Shown here: one piece after another, positions 1-9,064 of the stretch | Numbering within the stretch: position 1 is the stretch's first letter | How the letters are laid out: each line of letters opens with the position of its first letter | NCBI GenBank assembly: GCA_021816625.1 | Contig: JAKAXM010000001.1 | Coordinates: forward strand, 62,001-126,000 | Origin: Pseudomonadota bacterium | Lineage (GTDB): Bacteria > Pseudomonadota > Gammaproteobacteria > Acidiferrobacterales > Acidiferrobacteraceae | Reading direction: 5' to 3' | DNA length: 64,000 bases | Program-made: the position numbers and the translations under genes | The notes under the pieces: model-generated | What the model was told of the DNA's origin: nothing | Database searches by the model: none | The model's input: only the letters and a program-made list of their open reading frames with translations

Positions 1-781
1 TCTGTATCAGGGCCGCCACGACCTCGGCGCTCGCTGCGACGAAGGCCCCGAAGACCCCGAATGCCTTGCCGAGCGTGCCCATATGCACAAGGCGCGGCAT
101 AAACGCGAGGCCCTGGGCGGCCGCACTGCCTCGGCCGCCAGGACCCACTACCCCAAAGGCATGGGCATCGTCGACGATCACACCGGCGCCGTGGTCCGCG
201 GCGAGCGCGATCAGACCCGGGATGTCGGCCATGTCGCCATCCATGCTAAAGACCCCATCGGTGGCAATGAGCCCCCCCGGGGCCGCGCCCTCCAGGGCAT
301 CCCGCAGGCCCGCGAGATCCCGATAACGACGCCGCTGCGCCTGCGCGAGACGCACGGCGTCCAATAAAGAAGCGTGATTGCGTCTATCCTCCCAGACAAG
401 GGTATGGCGTGTCGCAAGTGTTGTGATGAGCGCGAGGTTGGCCATATAACCTGTGGAAAACAACAAGGCCTTGGGACTGCCGACAAAATCGGCGAGCTGC
501 TCCTCGAGCTCGTGATGGACTCGGGTGTGGCCGCCCAAGAGATGCGCCGCGCCGGCGCCCACACCATAACGCCGCGCACCGGCACAAAAGGCCTCGTGCA
601 CGCGCGGGTCGTTGGCAAGGCCCAGGTAATCATTACTGGAAAAACTGAGCAGGGTCTGGCCATCCACCCGCACCCACGGACCGGTCGGCGACTCGCGAAT
701 CTCGCGCTGGCGCCACAGGCCCTGCCGCTCCCGCGCCCGCAGGAGCGGCCGCAGCATCGCGGCAAAAGGATCATCTGGCAT
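1..781 (-). CDS. bioF: 8-amino-7-oxononanoate synthase (5' part, runs off the window)
   Basis: PLP-dependent enzyme that condenses pimeloyl-ACP with alanine in biotin synthesis. About 260 of the usual ~385 residues are inside the window, and the C-terminus lies before base 1. Visible family marks, read from the reverse complement: SFSSNDYLGLA near residue 45, the glycine-rich GAGAAHLLGGHTRVHHELE, VDDAHAFGVVG, and a GTLGKAFG segment carrying the PLP lysine. I chose the ATG at 781 because the protein then starts where BioF proteins normally do. An in-frame ATG at 814 would add 11 residues but has no Shine-Dalgarno sequence. The upstream neighbour is divergent, so no other bio gene precedes it here. 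Confidence 0.93.
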   Translation of the reverse strand, partial: MPDDPFAAMLRPLLRARERQGLWRQREIRESPTGPWVRVDGQTLLSFSSNDYLGLANDPRVHEAFCAGARRYGVGAGAAHLLGGHTRVHHELEEQLADFVGSPKALLFSTGYMANLALITTLATRHTLVWEDRRNHASLLDAVRLAQAQRRRYRDLAGLRDALEGAAPGGLIATDGVFSMDGDMADIPGLIALAADHGAGVIVDDAHAFGVVGPGGRGSAAAQGLAFMPRLVHMGTLGKAFGVFGAFVAASAEVVAALIQ

Positions 782-860
782 GGGGCCCAGCCTCGCTTGG
801 AAGCCGCCAAGCATACGTGGGAAGCGCGCCTGGATAAAGGCGGGGGCCGACTTTCGGTCG

Positions 861-889
861 TTGGGGCTTAAGTCCCGACCGGCTATGGT
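861..889 (+). promoter_or_regulatory. Candidate sigma70 promoter for the outer-membrane protein gene at 918
   Basis: TTGGGG at 861-866 and TATGGT at 884-889 are separated by exactly 17 bp. Transcription would begin near 896, leaving a ~22-nt leader that contains the strong AAGGAGG ribosome-binding site at 904-910. The -35 matches only 3 of 6 consensus bases, so the call rests mostly on spacing and position. Confidence 0.4.
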
Positions 890-917
890 GGGCGATCGCC
901 CGCAAGGAGGATTTGCT

Positions 918-1568
918 ATGAGGACGCACCTGGCCACGGCTGTGCTCGCAACGAGCGCCCTGGTGCCTGCCTGGGCTGGTATCGCGCTCAGCGCAAGCGG
1001 CGGCACGCTGGGCCTCGGGCTTGCATTGAGCATCCCCGTGATCCCGCGTACCTTTTACGTCCGTCTGCTCGGCAACGGCGGCCACCTGACACGACACATG
1101 ACCACCGACGGGCTGAACTATCGCGCTCGGGCGCATTTTCGTAACGCCGCCTTATTGGGAGACTATTACCCCTTCGGTGGCGTATTCCACGTAAGCGGGG
1201 GAGTCTACTACGACGACAACCGGGTGGATCTCGCGGCCACATCGGTAAACGGAACCTACACCATCAATGGCATGACGGTGCCCGCGTCTGCGGTGGGCCC
1301 TGTGACCGGCACCGTGACCTACGCACGCTTCGCGCCTTATCTCGGCCTCGGTTTCACCAACGACGCCCAACCCGGGCCAGGCGTCGCCGTAGGCCTCGAT
1401 CTGGGCGTGATGTGGGACCGTCCCACAACGACCTTGTATGCCCCGGGTGCTGCTGGCAATCCGACGCTGTCGGCAGACTTGGCGGCGACCCGCGCCCAGA
1501 TCGAACACCAGGCCAATCGTCTCAAGGCTTACCCGGTCGCTTCCCTGAGCCTCGGTTACCGGTTCTAG
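918..1568 (+). CDS. Secreted outer-membrane beta-barrel protein, function unknown
   Basis: 216-residue protein with a clear signal peptide (MRTHLATAVLATSALVPAWA, cleaved after AWA). The rest alternates aromatic and polar residues, has long Gly/Tyr-rich strands, and ends in the typical outer-membrane C-terminus LSLGYRF, the Phe-terminal signal for the BAM machinery. The start is fixed by AAGGAGG at 904-910, seven bases before the ATG; an upstream in-frame ATG at 780 lies inside divergent bioF and is rejected. It resembles the general OmpW/autotransporter-barrel style of small porin-like proteins, but I do not recognise the family. It converges on mshN with only seven bases between them. Confidence 0.8.
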   Translation: MRTHLATAVLATSALVPAWAGIALSASGGTLGLGLALSIPVIPRTFYVRLLGNGGHLTRHMTTDGLNYRARAHFRNAALLGDYYPFGGVFHVSGGVYYDDNRVDLAATSVNGTYTINGMTVPASAVGPVTGTVTYARFAPYLGLGFTNDAQPGPGVAVGLDLGVMWDRPTTTLYAPGAAGNPTLSADLAATRAQIEHQANRLKAYPVASLSLGYRF

Positions 1569-1575
1569 CGATTGG

Positions 1576-2580
1576 CTAGGGCGCCGTGGGGGCGTTTGCC
1601 AGGCGCTCCTCGACAAACTGGGCAAGCGGGGGACTCAAGGGACACGACTGGGCCTTACGCCAGGCCTTACGGGCACGAGCGGCGTGACCGGCCTTCATGT
1701 CCGCAACTCCAAGCCCGACCCATAAGGCCCCATCGCGAGGGAAACGGGCAAGACCCGCTTCGTAGGCCGAGATCGCCCGGGTCCCGCGGCCGGCCGCAAC
1801 CCACGCCGCGGCGAGCAAGGCCCAATAAGACGGCTTGTCGGCAGCCGCCGCGGCAATAGGCGCCAGGGCGGCCGCGGCCGCGGCTGGTCGCCCCTGCCTT
1901 AAATCGAGCTGCGCCCACAATATCACGGCCGACACCGACCCCGGGTGTGCCTGCAAGGCCGGACGCAGTGCCGCCCGGGCCGATGCGAGCCGCCCCCCTT
2001 GAATATCGAGCGCCGCCAGCAGGAGCGCCGGCTGTAGGGCGGTGGGCGACAAGGCCAGGGCGTCGCGCAGCGCCGCACGCGCCTGCCCCGTATGTCCGGC
2101 CTGTAAGGCCTGTACGGCCCGCCGATAATCCGACCCGGCGCGCGGCACCGAGACTTTGGCGACCCGGAGTGAGATCGATGCCGGACGCCGGATGGGTGCT
2201 AGGGCCCGCGAGGCCGCGCGTCGCGGGGCCAACGGCCGAGGCGGGTGCGCCGCTGCGGCGACTTGCCGCTTACGGGGACGCGCCGGGGCGGCTATCGGCC
2301 CGGGATGGGTGGCAAGCGGCACGGCACGGGGGGTCGCCGGCGGCAAGCGCACGGTGTGCGGCTCGCGGCCTGCCGGGCGGCGCGCGTACAACCCAACACC
2401 GACGCCCACGAACATCGCTACCAGGACCCCGGCGATCAATGCGATACGCATCGCCCGGGGCCCGCGCGGGGCGGGTTCCGGTACCGCCTGCAGATCCTCC
2501 AAGACCCGGCGGTCAGGTGCATCGAGGCTTGCGCGCTCGCGCGCCTCGAGATCCTTCAAAACCTTGTTGATGAGGCTCAT
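1576..2580 (-). CDS. mshN: MSHA pilus biogenesis protein MshN (TPR protein)
   Basis: 334 residues. The N-terminus MSLINKVLKDLEAR is typical of MshN. A single membrane anchor lies at about residues 44-66, then a Pro/Arg/Ala-rich linker, then tetratricopeptide-like repeats from about residue 150 to the end (A-x3-G-x2-A-x2-A spacing). The family is thought to scaffold assembly of the MSHA type IV pilus machine in the envelope. It is the last gene of the long minus-strand msh cluster and overlaps mshM by four bases (ATGA), indicating translational coupling. Confidence 0.88.
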   Translation of the reverse strand: MSLINKVLKDLEARERASLDAPDRRVLEDLQAVPEPAPRGPRAMRIALIAGVLVAMFVGVGVGLYARRPAGREPHTVRLPPATPRAVPLATHPGPIAAPARPRKRQVAAAAHPPRPLAPRRAASRALAPIRRPASISLRVAKVSVPRAGSDYRRAVQALQAGHTGQARAALRDALALSPTALQPALLLAALDIQGGRLASARAALRPALQAHPGSVSAVILWAQLDLRQGRPAAAAAALAPIAAAAADKPSYWALLAAAWVAAGRGTRAISAYEAGLARFPRDGALWVGLGVADMKAGHAARARKAWRKAQSCPLSPPLAQFVEERLANAPTAP

Positions 2581-3437
2581 CGATGCACCCAGGCCATGAG
2601 TTTTGATAAGCCGCGCGGGCGAACGGCGGCTTCGGTGTCAGCACGAGCCAGACGGATATGTCGCGTCTGAACGGTTTTTGCGCCCTCGCCATAGGCCGCC
2701 ATAAGCGCCTTGTGGGCGAGGATGTTGGCAAGTCGCGGCACCCCGCCCGAGGCCCGGTGCAGGGCGCGCATCGCACCTTTGCGAAAGAGTGCCGGCCCCC
2801 GGTAGCCGGCGACATGGAGCCGGTGACGCAGATAGTCGTCGGTGTCGGCGAGCGACAGGGGCGCAAGCCGGCAGGAGAAGGCGATCCGCTGGCGCAGCTG
2901 GCGCACCGACTCGGCCGCCAGACGCTGATCGAGTTCCGGCTGACCAAACAGGACGATCTGGATCAGTTTGCACTTCTCCGTCTCCAGGTTACTGATGAGA
3001 CGCAGAGACTCAAGCGTCTCTAGGGGCATGGCCTGGGCTTCGTCTAGACACAACACCAGCTGACGGCCCTCCGCGTAGTTCTTGAGGAGCTCTGCGCTCA
3101 ACGCGGTCATGAGCGCGTGCGATCCGGCGTTCGGGGCGATAGAAAGCCCAAGCTCCGCGGCGATCGCCGCGATCAGGGCGGATGGATCGAGGTAGGGGTT
3201 GGGGATGTAGGCGGTCGTAAACCGGTCGTCGTGGCCAAGGACAGCGAGGAATTTCCGGCACAAGAGGGTCTTGCCCGTTCCCACTTCGCCCGTCACCTTC
3301 AAAAAACCCTCGCCCATGCGCACCGCGGCCAACAAGGTATTCAGCGCCTCCTGCTGGCGTGTATGCGCGAAATAGTACTCGGTGTCCGGCGTGATGCCGA
3401 ACGGGAGCTCACGAAGGCCGAAGTAGCGCTCGTACAT
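2577..3437 (-). CDS. mshM: MSHA biogenesis ATPase MshM (ExeA-like AAA protein)
   Basis: 286-residue cytoplasmic AAA ATPase of the ExeA/GspA family. Starts MYERYFGLRELPFG, the conserved opening of the family. Walker A is GEVGTGKT at residues 50-57 and Walker B is VLCLDEA at about 127-133. In ExeA-type systems such ATPases help the secretin assemble. It lies directly after mshL (secretin) with a one-base stop/start overlap and directly before mshN, which fits that role. Confidence 0.9.
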   Translation of the reverse strand: MYERYFGLRELPFGITPDTEYYFAHTRQQEALNTLLAAVRMGEGFLKVTGEVGTGKTLLCRKFLAVLGHDDRFTTAYIPNPYLDPSALIAAIAAELGLSIAPNAGSHALMTALSAELLKNYAEGRQLVLCLDEAQAMPLETLESLRLISNLETEKCKLIQIVLFGQPELDQRLAAESVRQLRQRIAFSCRLAPLSLADTDDYLRHRLHVAGYRGPALFRKGAMRALHRASGGVPRLANILAHKALMAAYGEGAKTVQTRHIRLARADTEAAVRPRGLSKLMAWVHR

Positions 3438-5125
3438 CAGTGTCCCGTGATGCGCGCGATCCGTCTCTGCGCCTGTGACAGCTCACGCCCCCAAGGGGCA
3501 TTGAGATCGACCACCGTTGGCTTCAACAGGATGACAAGCTCTTTTTTCACGCGCACGACCTTCTTGTCCTTGAAGAGATTACCAAGGAGCGGGATATTCC
3601 CAAGGAAGGGGATCTGGGCATTGTTGTTGGTGGCCCCCTCCTTCATGAGGCCGCCAATCACGATCACCTGACCGCTATGGGCGCGGACCACGGAATCCGA
3701 TTCTTGAATCGAGCTTGAGGCAAGAGGCAGATTGAAGGCCTGCCCGGAGACGCTGAACTGCTGATTGACCTGCGTCACCTGACTTACCGTGGGATGTATG
3801 TAGAGAACGATAGATCCGTGGCTATCGATCTCCGGAGTGACATCCAAGGCGATCCCTGAGAAAAACGGCGTAAGCTGCACGGCCGGCGTCGCGATCGCAG
3901 ACACCCCCACGAGTGACTCCGTGTTGGTGACGCCCGTCACGAAGAATTGATCGCCCCCGACCTTTATGACCGCCTTCTGCTCATTTATGGTCGACACGCG
4001 CGGACTCGAGAGCACCTGTACGCGACCCTCCGTGTTCAGAAGCTGTATGAATGCCGCAAAGTTGCCGGCATGCACAGCGAGGCTGAATATCCCGCCGAAG
4101 GCCGAGTCTATGGTGCTATTCACCGGCCCGTAGATCCCGGGGGCCGGATTGATGTTACCGGTCTGACCACTTGCGCTACCGACGCCAGAGGCGAGCAGTT
4201 GGCTGCCGCCGGTCTGCGCGCCAACCACCTGCGCGCCGGCTATGTTGCCGAGTTTCGCCCAATCGATACCGCTTTGATAACCGCTCTTTAAGTCGACCTC
4301 GAGGATCTTGGCGTCGATCACGACCTCACGATCGACGCTTGCCTGGGTAAGACGCAAGAAACGGCTCACGGTGTGCAAGGTGGCGGGGTCGGCGCGCACT
4401 ACCAAAAGACCTGCCTGAGGGTTGGCGATGACCCTACGCCCAGGCCCCTTACCGACCAGCGCCGTGACAGTGGTCGTAAGGGTAGCCCAGAAATCGCTGC
4501 GCGAGGTGGTCTTCACCGAAATCGTAGGTGATGCATTGCTCTGCGCCCCGGCGGCCGGAGGTGCGGTCCCCGTCATACCGCCTGTCGTACCGACACTCGT
4601 CAGACTTTCACCGGCGAGCCGCGTCTCCGAGACGCCGGTCCTTACGATATCGAGGTAATGGACCCGAAAGAGTCGCGTCATGAGGCCCGATGGCAGGATA
4701 TAGAAGCGATCGCCGCGCCGCCGGTACTGATAACCATCGGTCCGCCGGATGATGCGCATGGCCTCGGGCACCGTCACGTTCTTGAGGTGCAGGGTCAGTC
4801 GGCCGGTGAGATGACTGGGTAGGGCCACGCTATAAGGGGTTCCGCGCACAAGCTCCAGAAACACGCGGCCGGCGGGGGCTTTGCGTGCACTGAAATCGAA
4901 GCGATTGGGCGCGACGATCCGCTGCGCCTTGGGCAAGCGTATGGTAACGGGCGGCACGAGCGCGCTCTGCACGGCGGCCGGCACGGCGAGCCTCTGCGAC
5001 TCCTGGGCCGCCTGCAGGTTGTGTTGCATGCGTTGCGTAAGGGGTTTATCGAATCCCCGCGGCGCGCAAGCGGCTGTGGCACAGGCGAGCCACAGGACGA
5101 GGAGTTGTGGCAAGGGACGTGTCAT
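3437..5125 (-). CDS. mshL: MSHA pilus secretin MshL
   Basis: 562-residue outer-membrane secretin through which the pilus exits. The N-terminus has a lipoprotein-type signal (LWLACATAAC). Next come a secretin/TonB short N-terminal-like segment (about 75-135) and an NO-type domain. The C-terminal secretin domain contains the conserved run VLSSPRVSTINEQKAVIKVG and the VIGGLMKEG and PFLGNIPLLGNLFK elements, which are strong secretin hallmarks. It overlaps mshK by four bases (ATGA). Confidence 0.94.
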   Translation of the reverse strand: MTRPLPQLLVLWLACATAACAPRGFDKPLTQRMQHNLQAAQESQRLAVPAAVQSALVPPVTIRLPKAQRIVAPNRFDFSARKAPAGRVFLELVRGTPYSVALPSHLTGRLTLHLKNVTVPEAMRIIRRTDGYQYRRRGDRFYILPSGLMTRLFRVHYLDIVRTGVSETRLAGESLTSVGTTGGMTGTAPPAAGAQSNASPTISVKTTSRSDFWATLTTTVTALVGKGPGRRVIANPQAGLLVVRADPATLHTVSRFLRLTQASVDREVVIDAKILEVDLKSGYQSGIDWAKLGNIAGAQVVGAQTGGSQLLASGVGSASGQTGNINPAPGIYGPVNSTIDSAFGGIFSLAVHAGNFAAFIQLLNTEGRVQVLSSPRVSTINEQKAVIKVGGDQFFVTGVTNTESLVGVSAIATPAVQLTPFFSGIALDVTPEIDSHGSIVLYIHPTVSQVTQVNQQFSVSGQAFNLPLASSSIQESDSVVRAHSGQVIVIGGLMKEGATNNNAQIPFLGNIPLLGNLFKDKKVVRVKKELVILLKPTVVDLNAPWGRELSQAQRRIARITGH

Positions 5126-5469
5126 GGGCGTCCTTTATCGATAACGGCGGTCTTTTTTACATCGCTGCGGCGCGGGTCTAACGGGATCCGGCGCATACCG
5201 CGTGCCCCCGCGAGATCCACACTATTATGATGGATCGCGACGACCCGCTCGGCACCGATACGCGTCCCGGTGGACCATAAGCGGCCGTCTATCAAGGCCA
5301 TCTTCCGGGGGCCATCGAGCAAGATGGCCTGCAGGCCCGCGGAGGGATGGGAGGCATTTGCAGACGGCTGCTCGATCCAGGGAGGCCGCGTCGGATCCAC
5401 GAGACGTCCGGCCCAGGCCTGCGCGCAGGACAGGGTGATGACAACGGCTACGATCCAATTTCTGTTCAT
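5122..5469 (-). CDS. mshK: MSHA biogenesis protein MshK
   Basis: 115 residues with a signal peptide (MNRNWIVAVVITLSCAQAWA), then the DPTRPP motif near the mature N-terminus that is typical of MshK/PilP-like periplasmic partners. I prefer the ATG at 5469, which has GGGATGG just upstream, over the ATG at 5481, which lacks a ribosome-binding site. Probably links the inner-membrane MshI/J platform with the secretin. Sits between mshJ and mshL in the co-directional cluster. Confidence 0.8.
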   Translation of the reverse strand: MNRNWIVAVVITLSCAQAWAGRLVDPTRPPWIEQPSANASHPSAGLQAILLDGPRKMALIDGRLWSTGTRIGAERVVAIHHNSVDLAGARGMRRIPLDPRRSDVKKTAVIDKGRP

Positions 5470-5497
5470 AGCCCATCCCATACAAGGATCATGCCAT

Positions 5498-6136
5498 TCA
5501 TTGCAAGAAGGCCTCGTGCGTACTTAAGGTATACACATGGAGGGTAAGCGTCGAAAACGGATAATGGTTGGCGCGCAAGGTCACCCGTCCCCAGAGGATA
5601 CGCTTGCGAGTATGGGCCATCGCCGCCAGATAGCGAACCAGCGCCGCATACGGGCCGCGCACGATGAGCATAAAGCTGTGGCGATAGAGCAAGGGCCGGG
5701 CCTTGGGACTGCGCCGAACCGCGACCACCCCTTGATCCTTGAGGGCAATGAGCGTGACCCCGGGCGTGCGCGCCAGGATACGGCGCAAGAGCGCCGGCAT
5801 GTCGCGGGCCGGCACAAGACTTGCCGTCAAACGGCCTAACCGTCGCTTCAAGACCGCGATCCGTCCCCGCAAGGATCGGAGTTCGGCCGCCTCGCGAGCC
5901 TGGGCCTCGGGCGCCAGCACGGCATCGACCTGGGTGCCCAGGATACGCGTCTGGGCATGGACATGCGCAAGGCGCGCGCCCACGGCGCCTGCCTGCTGTT
6001 CCAGGGGCCGAATGAGGGCCATGATGATGACCGTATAGGTCACGACTACGATGGCGGCAAAGAGCAAGAGCCGCTCGCGCAAGGTAAGCGCATCGACCCG
6101 TTCCTGGACCGAGGTCAGATAAGCACCGAGCGTCAT
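5498..6136 (-). CDS. mshJ: MSHA biogenesis protein MshJ (PilO-like)
   Basis: 212-residue bitopic inner-membrane protein: a short cytoplasmic N-terminus, one membrane segment (LLLFAAIVVVTYTVIIMAL, about residues 23-41), a coiled-coil stretch to about residue 105, and a small C-terminal periplasmic domain, the PilO/GspM layout. The start MTLGAYL at 6136 overlaps the mshI2 stop by four bases. Longer reading upstream of this start is frame-open only because of GC bias. Confidence 0.84.
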   Translation of the reverse strand: MTLGAYLTSVQERVDALTLRERLLLFAAIVVVTYTVIIMALIRPLEQQAGAVGARLAHVHAQTRILGTQVDAVLAPEAQAREAAELRSLRGRIAVLKRRLGRLTASLVPARDMPALLRRILARTPGVTLIALKDQGVVAVRRSPKARPLLYRHSFMLIVRGPYAALVRYLAAMAHTRKRILWGRVTLRANHYPFSTLTLHVYTLSTHEAFLQ

Positions 6137-6765
6137 GACGTCTGGCTCCGGCTGGGTTGAGCGGCATGCGCAGGCGGCGGACGGGTCGTGGCGGTGAAAT
6201 CGACATAGGGCCGGTAGCGCGTTCCGCGGCGCGGCCGGGTAATGGTTAGGCTGCGAAACCGGTAGCCCGACAGGGTCGGCTGACTCACCAGCCTGTGCAA
6301 AAACAGGGGGACCAAGGATGGGTGCAGGCTGTGGCCGACAAGCACCAGGGCCTTGGTTTTGCGGTCCAAGGAGAAGCGCGAGACCCACAGGCCGGGCACG
6401 ATCCCCCGGCTGACCGCCACCAGAACTGCGGCCGGCCCGACGGCGGCGCGGCGGCCTTGGCGCAGGAACCGCGACAGCTCGCCCAGATCGGCTACGCGCT
6501 TATGCAAGGCCTTGAGGGCGTGACGCTCCCGCTCGAGACCAAACAGGGCATTGGCCGCGGCGAGGCGCGCGGCTGTGGCACGCTTCTCACGTCGCGCATT
6601 GGCCAAAGCGGCCGACAAGTCGTGAGTCTGCCAGGCGTCGAAACCTGTCACGAGCAGCCCTACGGCGAGCAGGGCGAGCCACGCGCGCAACATGGTCTGT
6701 GCGGAAAAGAGCTTCGGCTGGCGGCGAAAGATCGGGTGGTAGAGGTTGATCTGCTGGACTCTCAC
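6133..6765 (-). CDS. PilN-domain MSHA protein (second MshI / MshI2)
   Basis: 210 residues beginning GTG (read as Met) with MRVQQINLYHPIFRR; the QQINLY start is a hallmark of PilN and GspL C-terminal-type proteins. One membrane helix (about residues 27-44) is followed by a coiled coil and a ferredoxin-like periplasmic domain. The GTG start overlaps the mshI stop as GTGA. It partners the PilM-like MshI in the inner-membrane assembly platform. Confidence 0.84.
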   Translation of the reverse strand: MRVQQINLYHPIFRRQPKLFSAQTMLRAWLALLAVGLLVTGFDAWQTHDLSAALANARREKRATAARLAAANALFGLERERHALKALHKRVADLGELSRFLRQGRRAAVGPAAVLVAVSRGIVPGLWVSRFSLDRKTKALVLVGHSLHPSLVPLFLHRLVSQPTLSGYRFRSLTITRPRRGTRYRPYVDFTATTRPPPAHAAQPSRSQTS

Positions 6766-7676
6766 AGCGCCACCTCGTCTTTGCGTAAGGCGGCCCCAAA
6801 CGTGAGAAAACAGCTATCGGGGACGATGTTCGCCCCCGTCACCTCCTGGCAGGCCTGCGGGTCCCACAAGACCACGCGCTGGGCAAGGTTGGCCTGTAGG
6901 AAGGCAACGAGGCGCCGCGCCTCCTCGGATCCCGGCGCTACGACCACATGCATGACGGGGTTTTGTCGAAATGAGCTTTCAAAATAATCCAGCGATCGCT
7001 GCAGCTCGAGCAAGAGACGCTCAGGGCCCTGGCTGTCGCCTAGCAGCGCCGGCGTGACCGGGACGCTACGTGACAGATAGAGGGCGCCGCCCTTGGTAAT
7101 GGTGATGCAGGCAATGTCCTCGCCGAGCGTGAGCATCGCTACGCCGTCTTGATCCTCGGGCAGCAAACGGGCCAGATTGCGCTGAGCCAGCTCCGGAATA
7201 TCGATGATCTCGAGCGCCAATCCGGCGCCATGCAAGAGATCCACGCGCTCGCGTATCTCTTCGTTACGGCCCACGACCACGTAAACGAGGGCCGCGCGCC
7301 CCGGCACCTGTATCGGCACATCGAACACATCGATGGTCGCATCGTTGACATGAAAATCTATGAGGTCCTTGATGCGCCAACGCAGCGCCGCGCGCAACTC
7401 TTCGACCTTGACGTCCGGGGCCTCCGTCTGGAGCAGGCGATAGGCGCCCTCGCGCAAAAGCGTGGTACAGGGGCGGCGCTTCAGGTCGTGCTCGGCGACG
7501 AGGCCGGCCAGTACCTGGGCAGGCGCTGCCCCCGCAAAGGCCCGGAATTCAGCGACTTCTACGCGCGCCTGGCCTTTGGCCGGCCGCGCGACCTGCACAA
7601 ACGACAATCCGGAGGCGTGCACACCCACTGCCGCAAGACCTGCGTCTTCGCGCTTGTGCCGCCACCGTTGCCACAT
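6762..7676 (-). CDS. mshI: MSHA biogenesis protein MshI (PilM-like actin-fold protein)
   Basis: 304 residues, cytoplasmic, with the PilM/MshI pattern of an actin-like ATPase fold (LAAVGVHASGLSFVQV at the start, VVVGRNEEIRERV in the middle, MLTLGEDIACITI near residue 185). The ATG at 7676 is chosen because GGGGGAG lies six bases upstream; a TTG twelve bases earlier has no such site. 152 bp separate it from mshG; those bases contain nothing I can assign. Confidence 0.86.
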   Translation of the reverse strand: MWQRWRHKREDAGLAAVGVHASGLSFVQVARPAKGQARVEVAEFRAFAGAAPAQVLAGLVAEHDLKRRPCTTLLREGAYRLLQTEAPDVKVEELRAALRWRIKDLIDFHVNDATIDVFDVPIQVPGRAALVYVVVGRNEEIRERVDLLHGAGLALEIIDIPELAQRNLARLLPEDQDGVAMLTLGEDIACITITKGGALYLSRSVPVTPALLGDSQGPERLLLELQRSLDYFESSFRQNPVMHVVVAPGSEEARRLVAFLQANLAQRVVLWDPQACQEVTGANIVPDSCFLTFGAALRKDEVAL

Positions 7677-7828
7677 AACTCCCCCCAATGCGGGCGGCGT
7701 CCGCGGTTCTTGCCGGACCTGCGGAGGATCGCCGGGATCCGACCGCCGCTCTCGTTCACAGTACCACGCGCCATCGCCCTCGTCACCTGAAAATCCCCGC
7801 TATTTGCCAGGGTGGTGTCGCTTGCGTC

Positions 7829-9064
7829 CTACACCTGTCCGCCGTTATGGTTAAATGCCGCATGCGCGAGATCCCACATCGGCAGAAACACGCCAAGCGC
7901 CAGTATCAAGACCAAAATACCCATGGCGACAACCAACAAAGGTTCGATGGCGGTACTCAGGTTGCGCAGGTCGTAATCGACCTCGCGCTCATAGTACCCG
8001 GCTACCTCCGCCATGAGACTATCGACGGCACCGCTCTCCTCCCCCACGGATATCATCTGCAAGACGAGTGCCGGGAAAAGGCTGGTGGCCTGGGCCGCGC
8101 GCGACAACGTCTCGCCGCGCTCTATGCCGTCGCGCATCTGCAGGATGCGGGCCGCGACATATTCGTTATCCACCGCGCGGCTTATGACGGTAAGCCCCTG
8201 GATCAAGGGCACCCCGCTCTTTACAGTAACCGCGAGCGCGCGGGCAAACCGCCCGAGCAGGGCGCGCGTAAAGATGGGGCCTACAATCGGCAATTGCAGA
8301 CGCAGGCGATGCCACCGGTAACGACCGTCCTGCGTGCGGACATAGGCACGCACGCCGAGGGCCGCGAGCACGCCGGCGGCCAGCACGTCATACCAATAGG
8401 AGACCGTAAAGTGGGAGGTGGCGATCAGGATGCGGGTAGCTAGCGGCAACTTGGCATGCAGACCCGCGTAGACGTGGGCAAATGCCGGTATTACGAACAT
8501 ATTGATGATAAAGACGGCGATGACCAGTGCAATCACCACGAACATAGGGTAGCGGGTCGCAGACTTTACGCGCTGTTCGGTCTCCCGATCGCGTTCCAGA
8601 TAGGCGCTTAACTGCAGGAAGGACTGATCGAGCGTGCCGCTGGTCTCGCCGATCTGGACGAGCGCTACAAAGAGGCTCGAAAACACCTTGGGGTGACGTT
8701 TGACGGCAGCCGTGAGATCGAGACCGGCATCGAGTGCCTCGTTCACTTGGCCGATCACGGCGGCAAGCGCGCGATTATGAGTCGACTCTCGCAAGCCCTG
8801 CAAGGCCTGCATGATGGGCACACCGGCCTTGAGGAGCGTATACATCTGACGGCAAAAGAGCACGAGGTCCGTGAGATCGACGCGGGTGCGTCCAAGCTCC
8901 CGCGCCCACAGGGACGGACGCTTGGCCGGGAGGTCGTGGATATCGATCGGGGTAATGCCCAGATTGAAGAGATGGGTCGCGACGGCGTCTGGACTTAGGC
9001 CGTCCATCTGGCCTGCCACCATCTCGCCGCGTCCGTTGCGTCCCTTATAGTGAAACGCCGTCAT
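7829..9064 (-). CDS. mshG: MSHA inner-membrane platform protein MshG (GspF/PilC family)
   Basis: 411 residues with the duplicated T2SS-F domain. Each copy carries the family motif region (LFCRQMYTLLKAGVPIMQAL in the first, LGRFARALAVTVKSGVPLIQGL in the second) and three hydrophobic segments. It should couple the MshE motor to pilin extraction from the membrane. The start overlaps the mshE stop by one base (TGATG). Confidence 0.93.
   Translation of the reverse strand: MTAFHYKGRNGRGEMVAGQMDGLSPDAVATHLFNLGITPIDIHDLPAKRPSLWARELGRTRVDLTDLVLFCRQMYTLLKAGVPIMQALQGLRESTHNRALAAVIGQVNEALDAGLDLTAAVKRHPKVFSSLFVALVQIGETSGTLDQSFLQLSAYLERDRETEQRVKSATRYPMFVVIALVIAVFIINMFVIPAFAHVYAGLHAKLPLATRILIATSHFTVSYWYDVLAAGVLAALGVRAYVRTQDGRYRWHRLRLQLPIVGPIFTRALLGRFARALAVTVKSGVPLIQGLTVISRAVDNEYVAARILQMRDGIERGETLSRAAQATSLFPALVLQMISVGEESGAVDSLMAEVAGYYEREVDYDLRNLSTAIEPLLVVAMGILVLILALGVFLPMWDLAHAAFNHNGGQV

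Noticed and set aside
211-810. 199-codon minus-strand frame at the left end
   Set aside because: It is out of frame with the true bioF frame, which shows all BioF motifs on the same strand.
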